Below, in pieces: positions 1 through 11,031 of a DNA stretch of 64,000 nucleotides. Numbering within the stretch: position 1 is the stretch's first letter; each line of letters begins with the position of its first letter. The notes under the pieces were generated by a model. The model did not search any database, had not been told where the DNA came from, and saw nothing but the letters and a program-made list of their open reading frames with translations. Made by a program: the position numbers and the translations under genes. The stretch is from Tolypeutes matacus (taxonomy: Eukaryota; Chordata; Mammalia; Cingulata; Chlamyphoridae): the NCBI GenBank assembly GCA_026826555.1, contig JAKSZT010053764.1:13676536-13740535 (forward strand). Reading direction: 5' to 3'.

Positions 1-1016
1 TGCTATGTGTGGGTGCTGAATCTAAAAGTATCCCTTCTGCCAGTAGAAGTCTATTTTAAAACCAGAGTCCTGGGAAGTCAGAGCCCTGAGCAGCAACGAT
101 TTTGAACTGATATCAGAACCAATGGTGTAAAGCAAGTCAAACCTGGATGGAGCACTTAGTTCCCCCTCAAAAGGGGAATCCAAGCTGATGTGTGATGGAC
201 AAGGCCAAAAACACGGGAAAATTAGCTGGAGGAGCTAGGGTCAAAGACCAGAGAATTCAAAGCTCAGCAACTGAGTAATTGTACCACCTCAAATGAAGTT
301 TAAAAGACCTCAATTTCCTTCCCAGATGAGCCCCAGGGCGGATTCAGAGGGTGTCCACAGACAGCTCAGAACAGAAACAAGTTCTTAATTGTGTCCTTTT
401 TAGGTAGAATAGTATCTGGCAACATAGTAGACACACGATAAATATTAGTTGGGAGAAAGTGCATGCATTCTGAGATAGAAATGGTTAATTGATAAAAGTC
501 AGGGTTGTTAAGTCAGCCTGAGGGAATGTGATTTTCCCAGAACAGGCTCCCGTGATTTCAGCTGTTCTGAGTTTAGAGCTGCTTCTATCTTTTTGCACTT
601 CATTGCTATTTATGGCTGGCTGGAAAAGATTTATTGGTTCAGAAGAAGACATGCACACCTCCACACACGGAAGCACGGAAGGCTTCCCCAGTCATCGAAT
701 AACTCTAATGATGGTTTGATGAGTTAAGGATAAGTGAATCAGAAATTTATTGATTCAATTTCCTCTGTAATACACAAGGGCTTACAAATTCAGGGAAGAG
801 CTCAATTTGAAGATATCAAGTGTAAGAAATAGAAGCAAAACTTTGCCAAACCACAGTGTAATCATTTTCTCCCAATCCAAGCAGAGAATGTCTATACAAG
901 GAATGGCAAATACATTTATTTTAAGTTTGGTTTAATATAAAAATAGTTTGAGCTGGGTAATTGACCCTTGGTCCCAGTTTCTGCTTCTGTAAAAAGAAAA
1001 AATAAAAACAAAAATA
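1..1016. other. Gene-free AT-rich DNA, no recognised element
   Basis: I see no exon-like ORF, RNA gene or full repeat here. A short stretch at about 408-455 (tatctggcaacatagtag followed by cacacgataaatatt) looks like the 3' tail of an old L2 or MIR element on the plus strand, but it is too short to be sure. Confidence 0.5.
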
Positions 1017-1240
1017 GCTAGAATTTATTGAGGATTTAGTATGAAATTTAGGTGTTTTACATGGGTTATAATATTTAATTTGCACAACAGTCCTATAAAA
1101 ATAGGTACCATTATTACATCATTTTACAGATTAGACTATTAAGTTCCAGAGAGATAAACTACTTTGTCACGCATATAATAATTGGAAAACCTAGAATTCA
1201 AAACCATGTAGTCTAACCTCAGAGTCACATACTTTTAATT
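1017..1240 (-). repeat. MIR SINE fragment (degenerate)
   Basis: The order of blocks follows an antisense MIR: a 'tttattgaggatttagtatg' start, a 'gttttacatgg' block, 'cattttacagat', a decayed 'gttccagagagataaacta' block and a closing 'tagaattcaaaaccatgtag'. It is heavily diverged, as expected for an element older than the eutherian radiation. Confidence 0.6.
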
Positions 1241-1698
1241 CCTTGGACTAGATATCCTCTAAGGTCCATCTCAGCTTAATAATCTTTAGCTAACTGCATG
1301 CTCTCTTCCATGCTGCTGTTAGAGACATGGAGGACTTATAAGAGGGAGATAAGGCACTTATATAAATCTAACCATTTAAATCATTATTCAGAAAGCCACA
1401 ATGAAGTATCTAGGGTTTCATGGGACAACTGCCATTTTGGAAGATGGTCTTGGTCAATCTGAGCTCCTGAAGCCTGAACTATGTTTTCCAGGTTCTCCAG
1501 AACCCCAGTGATTAAAGGATGACTTACTGATGTGTCCTACAGGTCTCTCAAAGTGGGTTGAATAAAGTACAAGTTTAACGTGTTTTTAATGGGTGGTGTT
1601 ATAGCCTTATTCAAATGCTCTGACCACTTTAGAGCACTAATAATTTCTAGTGACTTCAAGTTTGAATTTTGTTGCTTAGATACATAGGCCATAGTCTA
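1240..1698. other. Single-copy-looking DNA, nothing recognised
   Basis: No coding, RNA or repeat signature was recognised between the MIR fragment and the SINE that follows. Confidence 0.5.
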
Positions 1699-1792
1699 TG
1701 TTTTTTTTTTTTTTTTTTTAAGGAGGTGCAGGGGATTAAACCCGGGACTTTGTACATGTGAAGCAGATGCTCAACCACTGAGCTCTGTATGA
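1699..1792 (-). mobile_element. DAS-type tRNA-derived SINE, short monomer
   Basis: A poly-T run (about 1,702-1,721) is followed by the reverse complement of a tRNA-like promoter. Read on the minus strand it has an A-box-like 'gctcagtggttgagca' and a B-box-like 'cccgggtttaatccc' ending in 'ctgcacctcc', then the A-tail. This tRNA-head monomer is the common Xenarthran SINE pattern. The flanks (catag/catag) hint at a TSD but are too short to prove it. Confidence 0.85.
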
Positions 1793-2399
1793 CACATAGA
1801 TTATAAAAAAATAGTATATTTAATTTTCAGTCTTTATCTGGGGATATGATATCCAGGGTTGAGAGAGGAATAAAGTATATTAATTAAGAGATATCAAAAA
1901 ATTATGGAAAATTAGAGGATCATTTGAATTCTGACATAGCCATAAAATGGAATATTTTTAGGCATTTGTAATGTTGGTGTTTCCCAAAACATGAGAGACA
2001 CTCATGATAAACTACACCAAAAGAGTAGAATAAAATATTGGAATCAAGTGTGACTATAATAACGTAAAACAAACAAAGTAAAATCATGCACAGAAAAAGA
2101 CTAGAAGGAAATTAACTAGTTTGTTACTAGGTGGTAAATTTATAGTTTATTTTTTGTTGAACAAATTTCTTATAACGAACATTTATTTTTATCATCATAA
2201 AATAGAAACCCAGTTTTAACATATGCAAATATTTAAAAGCTATTCACTGAAATTTTTAGCAAAATCTTTTCTAGCACATGCAAATCTTGTGGAAGTCCTA
2301 ATAATGGTATGATACCTAACAAAATAAATAAATAAATGACAGTATGGAAAAAATATGGAAAGAGTAGTGCATTCTGAAGCAGATGATATGGTTTCTTGG
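1793..2399. other. AT-rich DNA, nothing recognised
   Basis: Very AT-rich sequence without long ORFs; no family recognised. Confidence 0.45.
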
Positions 2400-2562
2400 A
2401 TTTGCTATTCATTATCTCTGTAAACTTGAACAAAACCATTTAACCTCTCTGAGCTATAAGTCCTTCATCAGTAGAGTAGAAATAATAATATTTTCTCTGC
2501 CAAAGTGTTGAGTTGCTGAGCAGATCAAATGTGCACATAAATGCTTTGGAAAGTTTAAAATA
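2400..2562 (+). repeat. MIR SINE fragment
   Basis: Plus-strand MIR order: 'aaaccatttaacctctctgagct' (the MIR 'tTaacctctctg' block), then a 'catcagtagag' counterpart of the 'catctgtaaaatg' block, 'aataataatatt', and 'gttgagttgctgagcagatcaaatg' leading to a 'aaatgctttggaaag' tail. Confidence 0.6.
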
Positions 2563-2842
2563 ACATACAATAGACCCTTTTCTTTTTAAAGTATTATAAT
2601 TATTCAATCTCTGTGAATGATATCGGAATTCTTATTTACCTGTCCATTAACTTTTGCTGCGTAGCTTTTCCAAATCTCCTTGACTGTTAGTGGATAAGCT
2701 TATCCCTGGGTGTTATAAATAATGGCTAGAATTTGCCAAGTTCTAATATGAGCAGTGGCAAATTGGGGAATGGAGCTCATATGACAAATATTTGAGGGAT
2801 CCTCACAGTATCCAACATCCCAACTGGAATCCCTGGTAGAAT
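2562..2842. other. Single-copy-looking DNA, nothing recognised
   Basis: No element or gene signal recognised; this is the pre-insertion flank of the dimeric SINE at 2,860. Confidence 0.45.
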
Positions 2843-3305
2843 CATGAGGGAGACTTTATTTATTTATTTATTTCTCACGGCCCAATCCCATTGTTTTGTG
2901 CTTGCTGTCTGCTCTCTGCTTGTTCTTCTGTGTCTGCTTGTCGTCTCTTCAGGCAGCACTGGGAACCAATCCTGGTACCTTCCAGAGTTCGGAGAGAGGC
3001 GCTCAATCTCTTGCACCACCTCAGCTCCTTGGTCTGCTGTGTCTCTTATTGTCTCTCTCCTGTGTCTCTTTTTGTTGTGTCATCTTGCTGCATCAGCTCT
3101 CTGTGAGGGCCAGCACTCCGTGCAGATCACCACTTCTGCGTGGGCCAGCACTCTGCATGGGCCACTCTCCGCTCGGGCTAGCTCGCCATGTGGGCCAGCT
3201 TGCCTTTCACCAGGAGGCCCTGGGAATCGAACCCTGGACCTCCTGTATGGTAGGTGGGAGCCCAATCACTTGAGCCACATCCATTTCCCATGAGGGAGAC
3301 TTTAT
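2843..3305 (-). mobile_element. Dimeric DAS-type SINE with perfect 17-bp target-site duplication
   Basis: The element body is 2,860-3,288 and is flanked by identical copies of catgagggagactttat at 2,843-2,859 and 3,289-3,305. Read on the minus strand it starts with a tRNA-like head (A-box-like 'tggctcaagtgattgg', B-box-like 'ggttcgattcccagg'). A middle follows, made of repeated 'gtgctggccc..c' units. Next comes a second tRNA-like unit ('ggtggtgcaagagattgagc', 'ggattggttcccagtgc'), then a purine-rich linker and an (aaat)n tail. The exact TSD implies a fairly young, L1-driven insertion. Long ORFs across it are by-products of the GC-rich SINE. Confidence 0.93.
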
Positions 3306-3480
3306 GCCTATTGAGCGAAAACAGACATACTTTTCTATGAGGAGGTCAGTAAAATAGGATCTTAAAATTAAAGAATGAATTCCTTCTCTTCTTTTGATAC
3401 CCAGCTTTGAAAACAAATCATGACGTTGCAATATGCTTAGTGTTAATAACAGTGACAAATGCAAAGGGCTCTAGGATCAC
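3306..3480. other. Short unassigned spacer
   Basis: Nothing recognised between the SINE and the L2 fragment. Confidence 0.4.
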
Positions 3481-3910
3481 AGAGAAAGATGTGGCTGACC
3501 TTGCCTACAGACAGGCAGAAATCTTCTAATGTAAGTGAACATAGGGCTGGATTGTGGAGAACCTTGCATGGGGAAGGAGGAGAGGAGCATTACAGGAGAA
3601 GGCAAGAGGAAGTATAGTGGCAGGGCAGCACAAGGAGCACAGACCATGAGCACAGAGATAAGTAGGGGAGTGAATAGAGGATGAGGCCACATAATAGTTG
3701 GGGCCAGTGTGAAGTTCCTCATATGCCTTTAGAGAAAGTTTTTACTTTAGTCTAAAAGCAATGGTAAGACAACTAATGTCTTATAGCTGTGGGATTACAT
3801 GGGCATATTAGGCTTTTAGAAAGGTGATGACACTGGCAGCAGGGTAGTAAATGGACCAGATGGGAATTTGTCTGGTTGTCAGAGACCCAGTAGGAAGCCA
3901 CTTTTCTAGG
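3480..3910 (-). repeat. L2 LINE fragment
   Basis: The purine-rich text matches antisense L2: 'gaaccttgcatgggga', 'gtttttactttagtctaaaagcaatggtaagac', 'attacatgggcatattaggctttt' and 'atgacactggcagcagg' follow the order of the reverse complement of the L2 ORF2-3' part. Highly degraded. Confidence 0.6.
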
Positions 3911-3943
3911 CTTGGTAAGGGTCGATAAAAGCCTGAAGGCAAT

Positions 3944-3995
3944 AGCGGGGGGTGGGGGGTGGGGGGGGGGGTGGGTGGGGGGTGGGACATGGGGA
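3944..3995 (+). repeat. G-rich low-complexity run, potential G-quadruplex
   Basis: Consecutive G tracts of 3 to 11 bases separated by single T residues give many possible four-tract combinations on the plus strand. It borders the L2 fragment. Confidence 0.85.
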
Positions 3996-4037
3996 GAGAG
4001 TAGATGAGATGGATTTAAAAGTTAATTTAGAAGTAAA

Positions 4038-4256
4038 TAAAACTAGCTCATATTTATAAATTACTATGTGCCAGGCACTGTGTGATGTGCTTTACATCTT
4101 ATTTGATCCTTAAAACAGTATAAGGTGAGTATTACTATGATGGTTATTTTACAGATGAGCAAAATGAGACTTACTAATTTTACATAACTTGTCAGAGGTC
4201 AAAGAGTGGTGGAACTGGGGTCTGAACCCAGACTGCCTAATTTTATGTGTTTGACA
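4038..4256 (-). repeat. MIR SINE, well preserved
   Basis: Antisense MIR in full order: 'actatgtgccaggcactgtg', 'gtgctttacatctta', 'atccttaaaacagtataagg', 'ttattttacagatgagcaaa', 'taacttgtcagaggtcaa', and the reverse of the MIR tRNA part 'gtctgaacccagactgcc'. Confidence 0.88.
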
Positions 4257-4850
4257 TGCAGATAGGATGTCTGAGAAAGATGGTGAGAAAATTGGAGTGG
4301 TCTCAGTGACCTGCCAAGGCCCCGGATTCAGGTGGTGCATGGACATATTTGAGGGGACCGATGGGATAACTGGGATTGGAAGGGTTGGCTATGAGAGATG
4401 TAGTTGGGTAGAAAGTCCAAGAAGCAAGTGGAAATAGTGGTTTAGAATCAAGGAGAGAAGTCTGGTTGGAGATAAATGTTAAATTCACTCATTTGGATTT
4501 TAAACTGTTAGTAAAAGAAAATAACCATAAACATTTGAAAGCAAGAAAGAAAGAGGAGAAGGAGGGAGGAAAGCAGGAAGGAGACGGGGGCAGAGAAGAA
4601 TATATGCAAAGGACACCAGACCACCAACCTCAGAAAAGCAGAATCCCGGGCTAGAAAAGCACTTGTCAAGCTACATCCAGGGCTACTGGACTGGAGGGAC
4701 GCATTTCCTTTACTTGAGTCAGAAAAGAGGCCGAATGAAATTCAGGGCCCACTGTGAGTATGCCAGCGTGATCTGAGGTTGACAAAGAAAATGTGCTTGG
4801 GGCAGCCTCCAAAACCCTGAGATATTTGTTGCAATCCGTTATTTTTCCCC
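4256..4850. other. Unassigned DNA with purine-rich tract
   Basis: No gene or element recognised. About 4,536-4,600 is almost pure purine on the plus strand (gaaagaaagaggagaagg type), a low-complexity tract. Confidence 0.5.
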
Positions 4851-5660
4851 ACACAAAAGAACACTGCAGTTCTATTTGAACTCTGTATTTGATCAGTTAA
4901 TGAAGAAATCCAGTGTTTATTCTGAGAGGCAGCGAAAGCCACATCTTGACTTATTGACTGTTCTGGCTTTGACGGAGCAAATTACATACCATCAAGGAGC
5001 AGTCAGAATATGCTTCTCTGAGAATGGTTTCCCCCTCCCAGGTTCCTCTCTGTTGATTCTGTAAAAAACCACAATATCTGAAATGAAACAATGAAACCAG
5101 CCTTCATTTACATCGTGAAGTGTTTTAAACTCTGTGCACTCTTTCTGAGTAATATTCTCCAACGTGAAAGCTATTAATCCTTTCTGAATTTTAACGAACC
5201 CAAAGAGCCTCTCCATCAATTTCATGTGTGAAGGGCTGCTGAGGGAAGCTTTCTACAAACTTTAATTTTATAATAGAGTTCTTCAGTTCAAATGGGCTTT
5301 TGACCTGGCTAATTTAATTGTCTTTGTAATTGATAGCCACAGAGCTGTAAACAAACTTAGTCTGAGAATGTGTTTGGTATGTTTACTTTCAAAACAGCAT
5401 TTTGGATGACCCTCCAAGTGGCAAATTTTCCCTTTGTTTCCAGAAGGGTATAGTGCTTTTCATTATAACCAATGGTAAGAGGGTGATGTGAAATGTTTAT
5501 TATGGCAGAATATGAAGCATCAAAGTGCTTTCCTCCCCTACAACACTGCTCCCAATGGGATCATCTAGGCCGGCTTCACCAGGGGGGAACAAACATCATT
5601 AAGCAAATTAAAACACCCAGCTTGTTGTCCCCCCAGCTCCATCAAACTCAACCCTTTCAT
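4850..5660. promoter_or_regulatory. Possible conserved non-coding element
   Basis: This 0.8-kb block has no visible repeat and a more even base composition than its flanks. It is dense in homeodomain-like and forkhead-like words: taatttaattg (5,310-5,320), tgtaattgatag (about 5,325-5,336), gtaaacaaa (5,347-5,355) and aacaaacatcattaag (about 5,588). Only the motifs and the lack of repeats are seen; regulatory function and conservation are inferred and untested. Confidence 0.3.
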
Positions 5661-5990
5661 AACTGAAGGAGGGAATGGAAGGAAATGGTCTTTCCAAAGG
5701 CAGGCTTAAGGGAGAGCATCTGTGTACGATAAGTTCCCTTCCTCCCTGTCACCCCCTCTGGAGGTTGGTTGAGCCACTGGACCACAGACCCACCCAAGAG
5801 CTTCTATAGTGTGGAAGAACCAAGGGGGAAAATGGCTAAGCTAAGCAGGCAGCCTAAAGGGAAGGTACTAAGACTAGTCCTTAAGACTTCTGCATTCCCT
5901 GAGGTTTTTATTTTTTACTTTATGACAGAGAGTTGAAGAAACTACAACCCTTGTTTCGCTCATGGTCTATTGTCTTCATGGGTCTGTGCA
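5660..5990. other. Single-copy-looking DNA, nothing recognised
   Basis: No element or gene signal recognised. Confidence 0.45.
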
Positions 5991-7610
5991 AAGACCCCAT
6001 TTATATGTTTGCTTATTTAGTTATTTATTTAGTCCCTGCTATGCCCAGTCCTCCTTCTCATTTTTCCCACCTCACCAATAAACAATTTCACCAACAATAT
6101 GCTTGATACGTATTCCTTCATTTATACATATTCTAATAAATTATCAGTTCTGTGAATTTTTAACGGATACAAATGGAATTATGCTCCAAACTTCACTGTT
6201 ATTTCTGTGATTCACTCAACACTGGGTTATTAAGATCTATGTTTCTATGTGTACATCTAATTGGTTGCTTTTAAGTGCTCCATGGTATTCCATAGGTTGA
6301 ATCCACCATAGTTTATTTGTCCAGTCCCCCAGTAATAGAACACACTTACATTGCCTCCATTCCCGGCCATCTCAAACAATGCCATACTTAAATGTCCTTG
6401 TACATACCTGCCCCCTTTTCTTCAGTGATGCGTATACAGGAGGGGATTACTTACCCAGCATCTGATTCACTTTGACTAGAATGGTCTCCAGAAGGACCAT
6501 ATCAGGCCACATCCCATCATCAGGGCCTGGTGCCTCTTATATCCCCATTGTCCCATCAGTGCTTGACATTGTCTAGAATGTCTAATTACTGATGAATTTG
6601 ATTATGTCTTCACATGCTTGTTAACCTTTTGGGTTTATTTTTTTGTGAATGACCTGTCTCTATCTTTTGCACATTTTTGTGTTGGGCTTCTTATCTTTTT
6701 CTTATTGATTTTTAAGGGCTTCTTGTGTCTGGTCTATGGTAATCCCTATAAATTTTTTGACATTACAAAGAACTTCTCCACATCTGTTACCTATATGTTA
6801 ATTTAGTCCCTGAAATCCTTCAGTGAACAGAAATCCTTAATATAATAAGATTAATAATTTCTTTTGTTTTTGCTTTTGTAATCCTGTATTATTTTAAAAT
6901 AATCTTTATAATGTTATCATTCCTGTTTAAGACTAATTCATCTGGAGTCTTGTGTTGGTTTGGGAATTCGGTTTTATATATAAGTGTGTGTGTGTGTGTA
7001 TGTGTGTGTAAAAACACATATAAAGAGAGAGAATCAATTTTCTGAACAGTCCACTTTTCCCATGGATCTATGGTGCCACTCAATCATATATTATTTTTTC
7101 ATATATATGTAATTTTATCTCTGAACTCTCTCCATTCTATTTCAGTAAACTATTTGACTGCCCTTGCACCAGTGCATGGACAATATTTATTACCAAGGCT
7201 TTGTAATCCAATTTAGTAACCAGTAGGACAAGTCTTGCCTTTGCTTCACCTTTTCAAATTTCCCTTCCACACACATTGAGAATAAGTTCATCGATTGCTT
7301 AAAAACCATCAAACTAAAATTTGTTGGAATTGCATGTAATTTATAGATTTATTAGACTGTATAATATATAATACCAAGTTGTTTCATCCAGAAGTATACA
7401 AAGTCTCCACTTAATGAGTTTTTATTTTATGTTCTTCAGTAGAGGTGCATTTTTTCCCCTCAGAGAGCTTGTATACACTTTAAGTTAATTCCTAACCCCT
7501 TAAAGGTTTGTTGCTCCTGAATGGTATCCTGTTTTTGTTTGATTTTCTGGTTGTGTTGTTTCCAGTTCAGTTGTTCTTCCACTATTCCATTACCTCACAC
7601 ATCCGCTTTG
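5990..7610 (-). repeat. Old L1 (L1M-type) ORF2/3' fragment
   Basis: Antisense L1 landmarks run in 3'-to-5' order. They include 'agtgctccatggtattccat' and 'tttatttgtccagtcccc' (C-terminal ORF2 part), 'tttaagggcttcttgtg', and 'actgcccttgcaccagtgc'. Toward the right end are 'ttgttggaattgcatgtaatttatag' and 'ttttatgttcttcagtagagg'. The reading frames are destroyed. It probably represents several adjoining pieces of one old insertion; limits are approximate. Confidence 0.65.
6984..7010. repeat. (TG)n microsatellite
   Basis: Interrupted GT/TG dinucleotide run inside the old L1 sequence. Confidence 0.9.
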
Positions 7611-9500
7611 TAGAAAGGCTGGTATTTTCTTTATCAGAGGGATCTAAAATACACTGAAATCTCAGTTCTGGCTGAGATTGAAACTTTTATACCTGGGGCT
7701 ACTTAGGGATTTATAAAAACAATATTTTTATTACTAGAGAGAGTTGAACTCACTTCCAGAGAGCTTAACATCATGCCTTTAAAATCCCACAGCATTTCTA
7801 AGAGATGACGATGTAAATGGCATGGGTAAGATAGTGTCTTACCTCAGTCATCCAAGACCAAATCTAGTCCTCATTTGATGTAACAGTCAGTGAGAGTCAT
7901 GGATAGCCGTGTGAAGACAAACTCCTTAACTAGTACAATCAACCTATGACCATGCATCGTGCTGTTCTCACTATGGTCTCGGTACATAGGAGCTGATGGC
8001 TGAAGCCAAACCAATGTCCCACAGAAGAAATATTTTGCTTTGCCTGCATTTGTTTTAACTTTTCCTTCCACTCTTTTTCCAGCCAACCCCTTTACCATTT
8101 TTCTTCTTTCCAAATCCAGATAGGGAAAAAAGTAGTCATAGCTAATCCAAAGCAAGCTGCCAAATATATTTTATAAGCTTCAATGTACCACTTAAAATGC
8201 CAGACTATTAAACACCAAACATAGAGTGTATTATCAAAGTAATGGCCGTAGGTGGAATGTTTTTACTAGCCTTTAGCCAAAAACTTATGATTTCAGTGCC
8301 TGCAAGTATTATTTTACTCTCTGTGGGGAAATGAAAGGTCTTCTCTTTCTTTTCTTCCCCCTCCTCGGTCCCCTTTATTTCCACCTTCTCCCTCTATTTC
8401 TCCCCTTCTTCCTCCTCCTCTCCTTCCTTTTTCAAAATAAGACAATGTAGGCCAAGTCATTTTGTGAAAGCATAAACACATTTTATGACTATTTTATGTG
8501 ATCAGTAATATCAAAGGAGATTGATAGAAGAAATGAAAGAAAAAACATCTTCAAATTCTGTCCAAGTAAAATTGGAAATAAAAGAGAAATATAAAATGAA
8601 GTACATTAATTTTACCTTTCTTGGGAGTTAAATCAAGATGGGTTGGAATAACATTTTAAAAATTATTCTAATAATTACTTTTGTGATCTTTTTCCATAAG
8701 AAGAAAACAAATATATTTTATTTTGTTGGTAGGAAAAACGTTTTAGTGTCACATCTCAAAAATCACACTATAAAGATAATGATAATTCTTCCCGAATCAA
8801 GGTTGTTTCTCATACCACATTCTAGTATATACATATTTACTTCTGTATAGCTTTTCCAGAAATATAACAATTTAGCTTTTTATATCTTCTAATCTCAAAC
8901 TACTCAATTTGTGGGTAATTAAAAGGAAAAGATCCTGAAAAAGTAGGAGGTGAGGTTTCTGCAATGCAGACTTGGAAGATATGAAATCATTAAAAAGATT
9001 TTGACTTTAGAACTCGCTTCAGCTGCCTGTTTACTTAGTAGAGATTGAACCTTATGGAGAAGGGGTCAATGGATAATTAACCCAATTCTGAAAAGTTTTA
9101 GTGTGCTCTGGCTTGAAGTTATGATGAACAGAGCTGATACTGTAGGTATTTGAGAAATAAAAGTGAATTTATTAAATAAAGATTTCTTTAATTTCTTTCT
9201 ATCTCTGGCATGAAAGTGACTCTTTGCCCTTGGGAATGGGCTATAGAACTCCACAGGAGAGAGTTAATTTTAAATCATAAATCAAAAAGGTATAAAACTA
9301 GAAAAAATCACATGAACACATTTTAGTATAGGTATAGATCAGGGTTCAATTATGGAATGGATTTAATCCATTGAATTAATTGCTTTAAAATGTGGAAGGG
9401 CTTGAAGAGTAGGCTCTAGGCAGAGGTTCCAAGAATGACTCTAAAGCAACACTGCACAACTGATGCACTGCTACTTTTGTCAAGCAAGGAAGGTGGGGGG
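7610..9500. other. AT-rich gene-free DNA
   Basis: No coding exon or clear element recognised. The notable local feature is a polypyrimidine tract (8,338-8,432). The largest open frame here (minus, 7,871-8,155) has no recognisable domain and is probably chance. Confidence 0.5.
8338..8432. repeat. Polypyrimidine tract
   Basis: About 95 bases that are almost entirely C and T (ttcttttcttccccctcctc type), with rare purines. Low-complexity, possible triplex-forming sequence. Confidence 0.85.
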
Positions 9501-9940
9501 TGATCAGGAAATTGAAGGGCCAGGAAACCATTGCCTCAACTGAGGGCTCTAGACCAAGTTCTCTTCTTCCACCATCTGAGGATCAAGACGTTGCTGCCAA
9601 AACAGTTGGCTCCAGGATCATACCATTGCAGTGACAGTTTGTGCCAACAAAAAGGATACCATATAGAACTCTCAACCCTCACAAAACTATGGATCAGATA
9701 CTTGGATCCCTGCTTTTGTTGTGGCTGAAAAGCCAAACACTTCTACCACTATGCTCACTTGTTGAAGTCTCCCCCTCACGTCTGCCTTCTAGTTCTTACA
9801 CAAGTACATCTGCTTGGTGGGTGCCAAGTACTTGCAGAGCCCAAACTGTCAGGGAGTTGTGCAGTAAAGCATTACACAGGGGATTAGAATACAGTTGAAT
9901 GAGGCATTCTCTGTCATATGCTGAAGTATGCTTACTATCT
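9500..9940. other. Unassigned, repeat-like in composition
   Basis: A more GC-balanced island within AT-rich DNA, with overlapping short open frames on both strands (such as 9,531-9,728 plus and 9,536-9,736 minus) but no recognisable protein family. It could be a degraded 3' UTR of an old LINE or a DNA transposon. I do not assign a family. Confidence 0.3.
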
Positions 9941-11006
9941 GGAACAAAACAAAATACGTTTATAAACATCTCATGAAAAGTGTTGTGGCAGGAAGATTCT
10001 GTACAGTTACTAATGGACAAAAATGTCAGTAGGAAATTAGCTATAATCCTAATTTATATTAATTTTCAATGTGTAAAATATGTCTGGATTCTTCCTTAGT
10101 TAATATACTTAATTTTAATTGTGGTAAAAATACTTTTAAAAGTCTTCTATGGGTTCACATACATCCTTGGTCCCCCCTAGCCTTATTATTCTTAGAAATT
10201 CTCATGTTTCTTCCTTATAATTCCCCTATATAAGAGTTGTCAGAAACTTAACTCTCAGAGTTAGAAATGACATATTCAATAAGAATCATTTCCTTTGGTA
10301 TAGACCTTTACACTTCTAGTATTATAATGTCTTGAAATATCAACCATATGCTTTCCTTTTTCCCTACTACATTTTATAAGACTTCCTAATCAGTTAAAGG
10401 TAACCAGATTGTTTGAAAATATGTTTTTTGAAAATGAAAAATGAGAGTGTATTTATAGAAAGACTCAGAGGCCACCTACTCCTGGCCTCAGAGACATTCA
10501 AGTAGGGTAATCTAGGTTGGAGAGTCGCTGGGAAGGAGTGTGGTCTCAGAAGAGATCTGGCCTGACTGGGTGTGGGAAGGCATCTGGAGAGGAGTAGGGT
10601 CAATAGCATACAGCCTCATGGGTGGCCTGTGCAGAAAACTGGTTGGGAGCTGAGTCCAAATTAAAAGCCCCACTAAAGCCTGCAGAACACTTATCACCAT
10701 TCCAGGGAGACCCCCTCATCACCTGGGCAGCAGTGTGTATGGTTATGAGGTAAGGGCCTTTCCTGCAAGTCACAAAAAAAGAGGCTTATTCATGCCATGA
10801 AACTTTGCTAAGCTCCATTTCAGCTACCCAGTGGGAAAATTTTTTTTTCTCACTTTAAACAACCCAGGGCACTCATAAGCCCTAAACAAAAAGAGTGTGG
10901 GTGGCTTTGGTGGTAAAGGAAGAGGTTGTATGCAAGGAAAATCCTAGGACTAGTATTTGGGTGGCTCTGGATGAATGAAACACTCATATACATGAGTGCT
11001 CATAAA
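9940..11006. other. Single-copy-looking DNA, nothing recognised
   Basis: No gene or element recognised up to the left target-site duplication of the large L1. Confidence 0.45.
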
Positions 11007-11031
11007 CATGCTTGCTTTTTTTTTTTTTTTT

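Noticed and set aside
1720..1785. A tRNA gene on the minus strand (good A- and B-box-like words)
   Set aside because: It is the head of a SINE: no acceptor stem pairing, followed by a poly-A tail, and similar heads recur at 3,220, 17,040, 55,270 and 55,400.
2844..3293. A 149-codon plus-strand open frame with a hydrophobic, signal-like start
   Set aside because: It lies entirely within the antisense dimeric SINE between its target duplications; the hydrophobic start comes from the (attt)n tail and T-rich linker.
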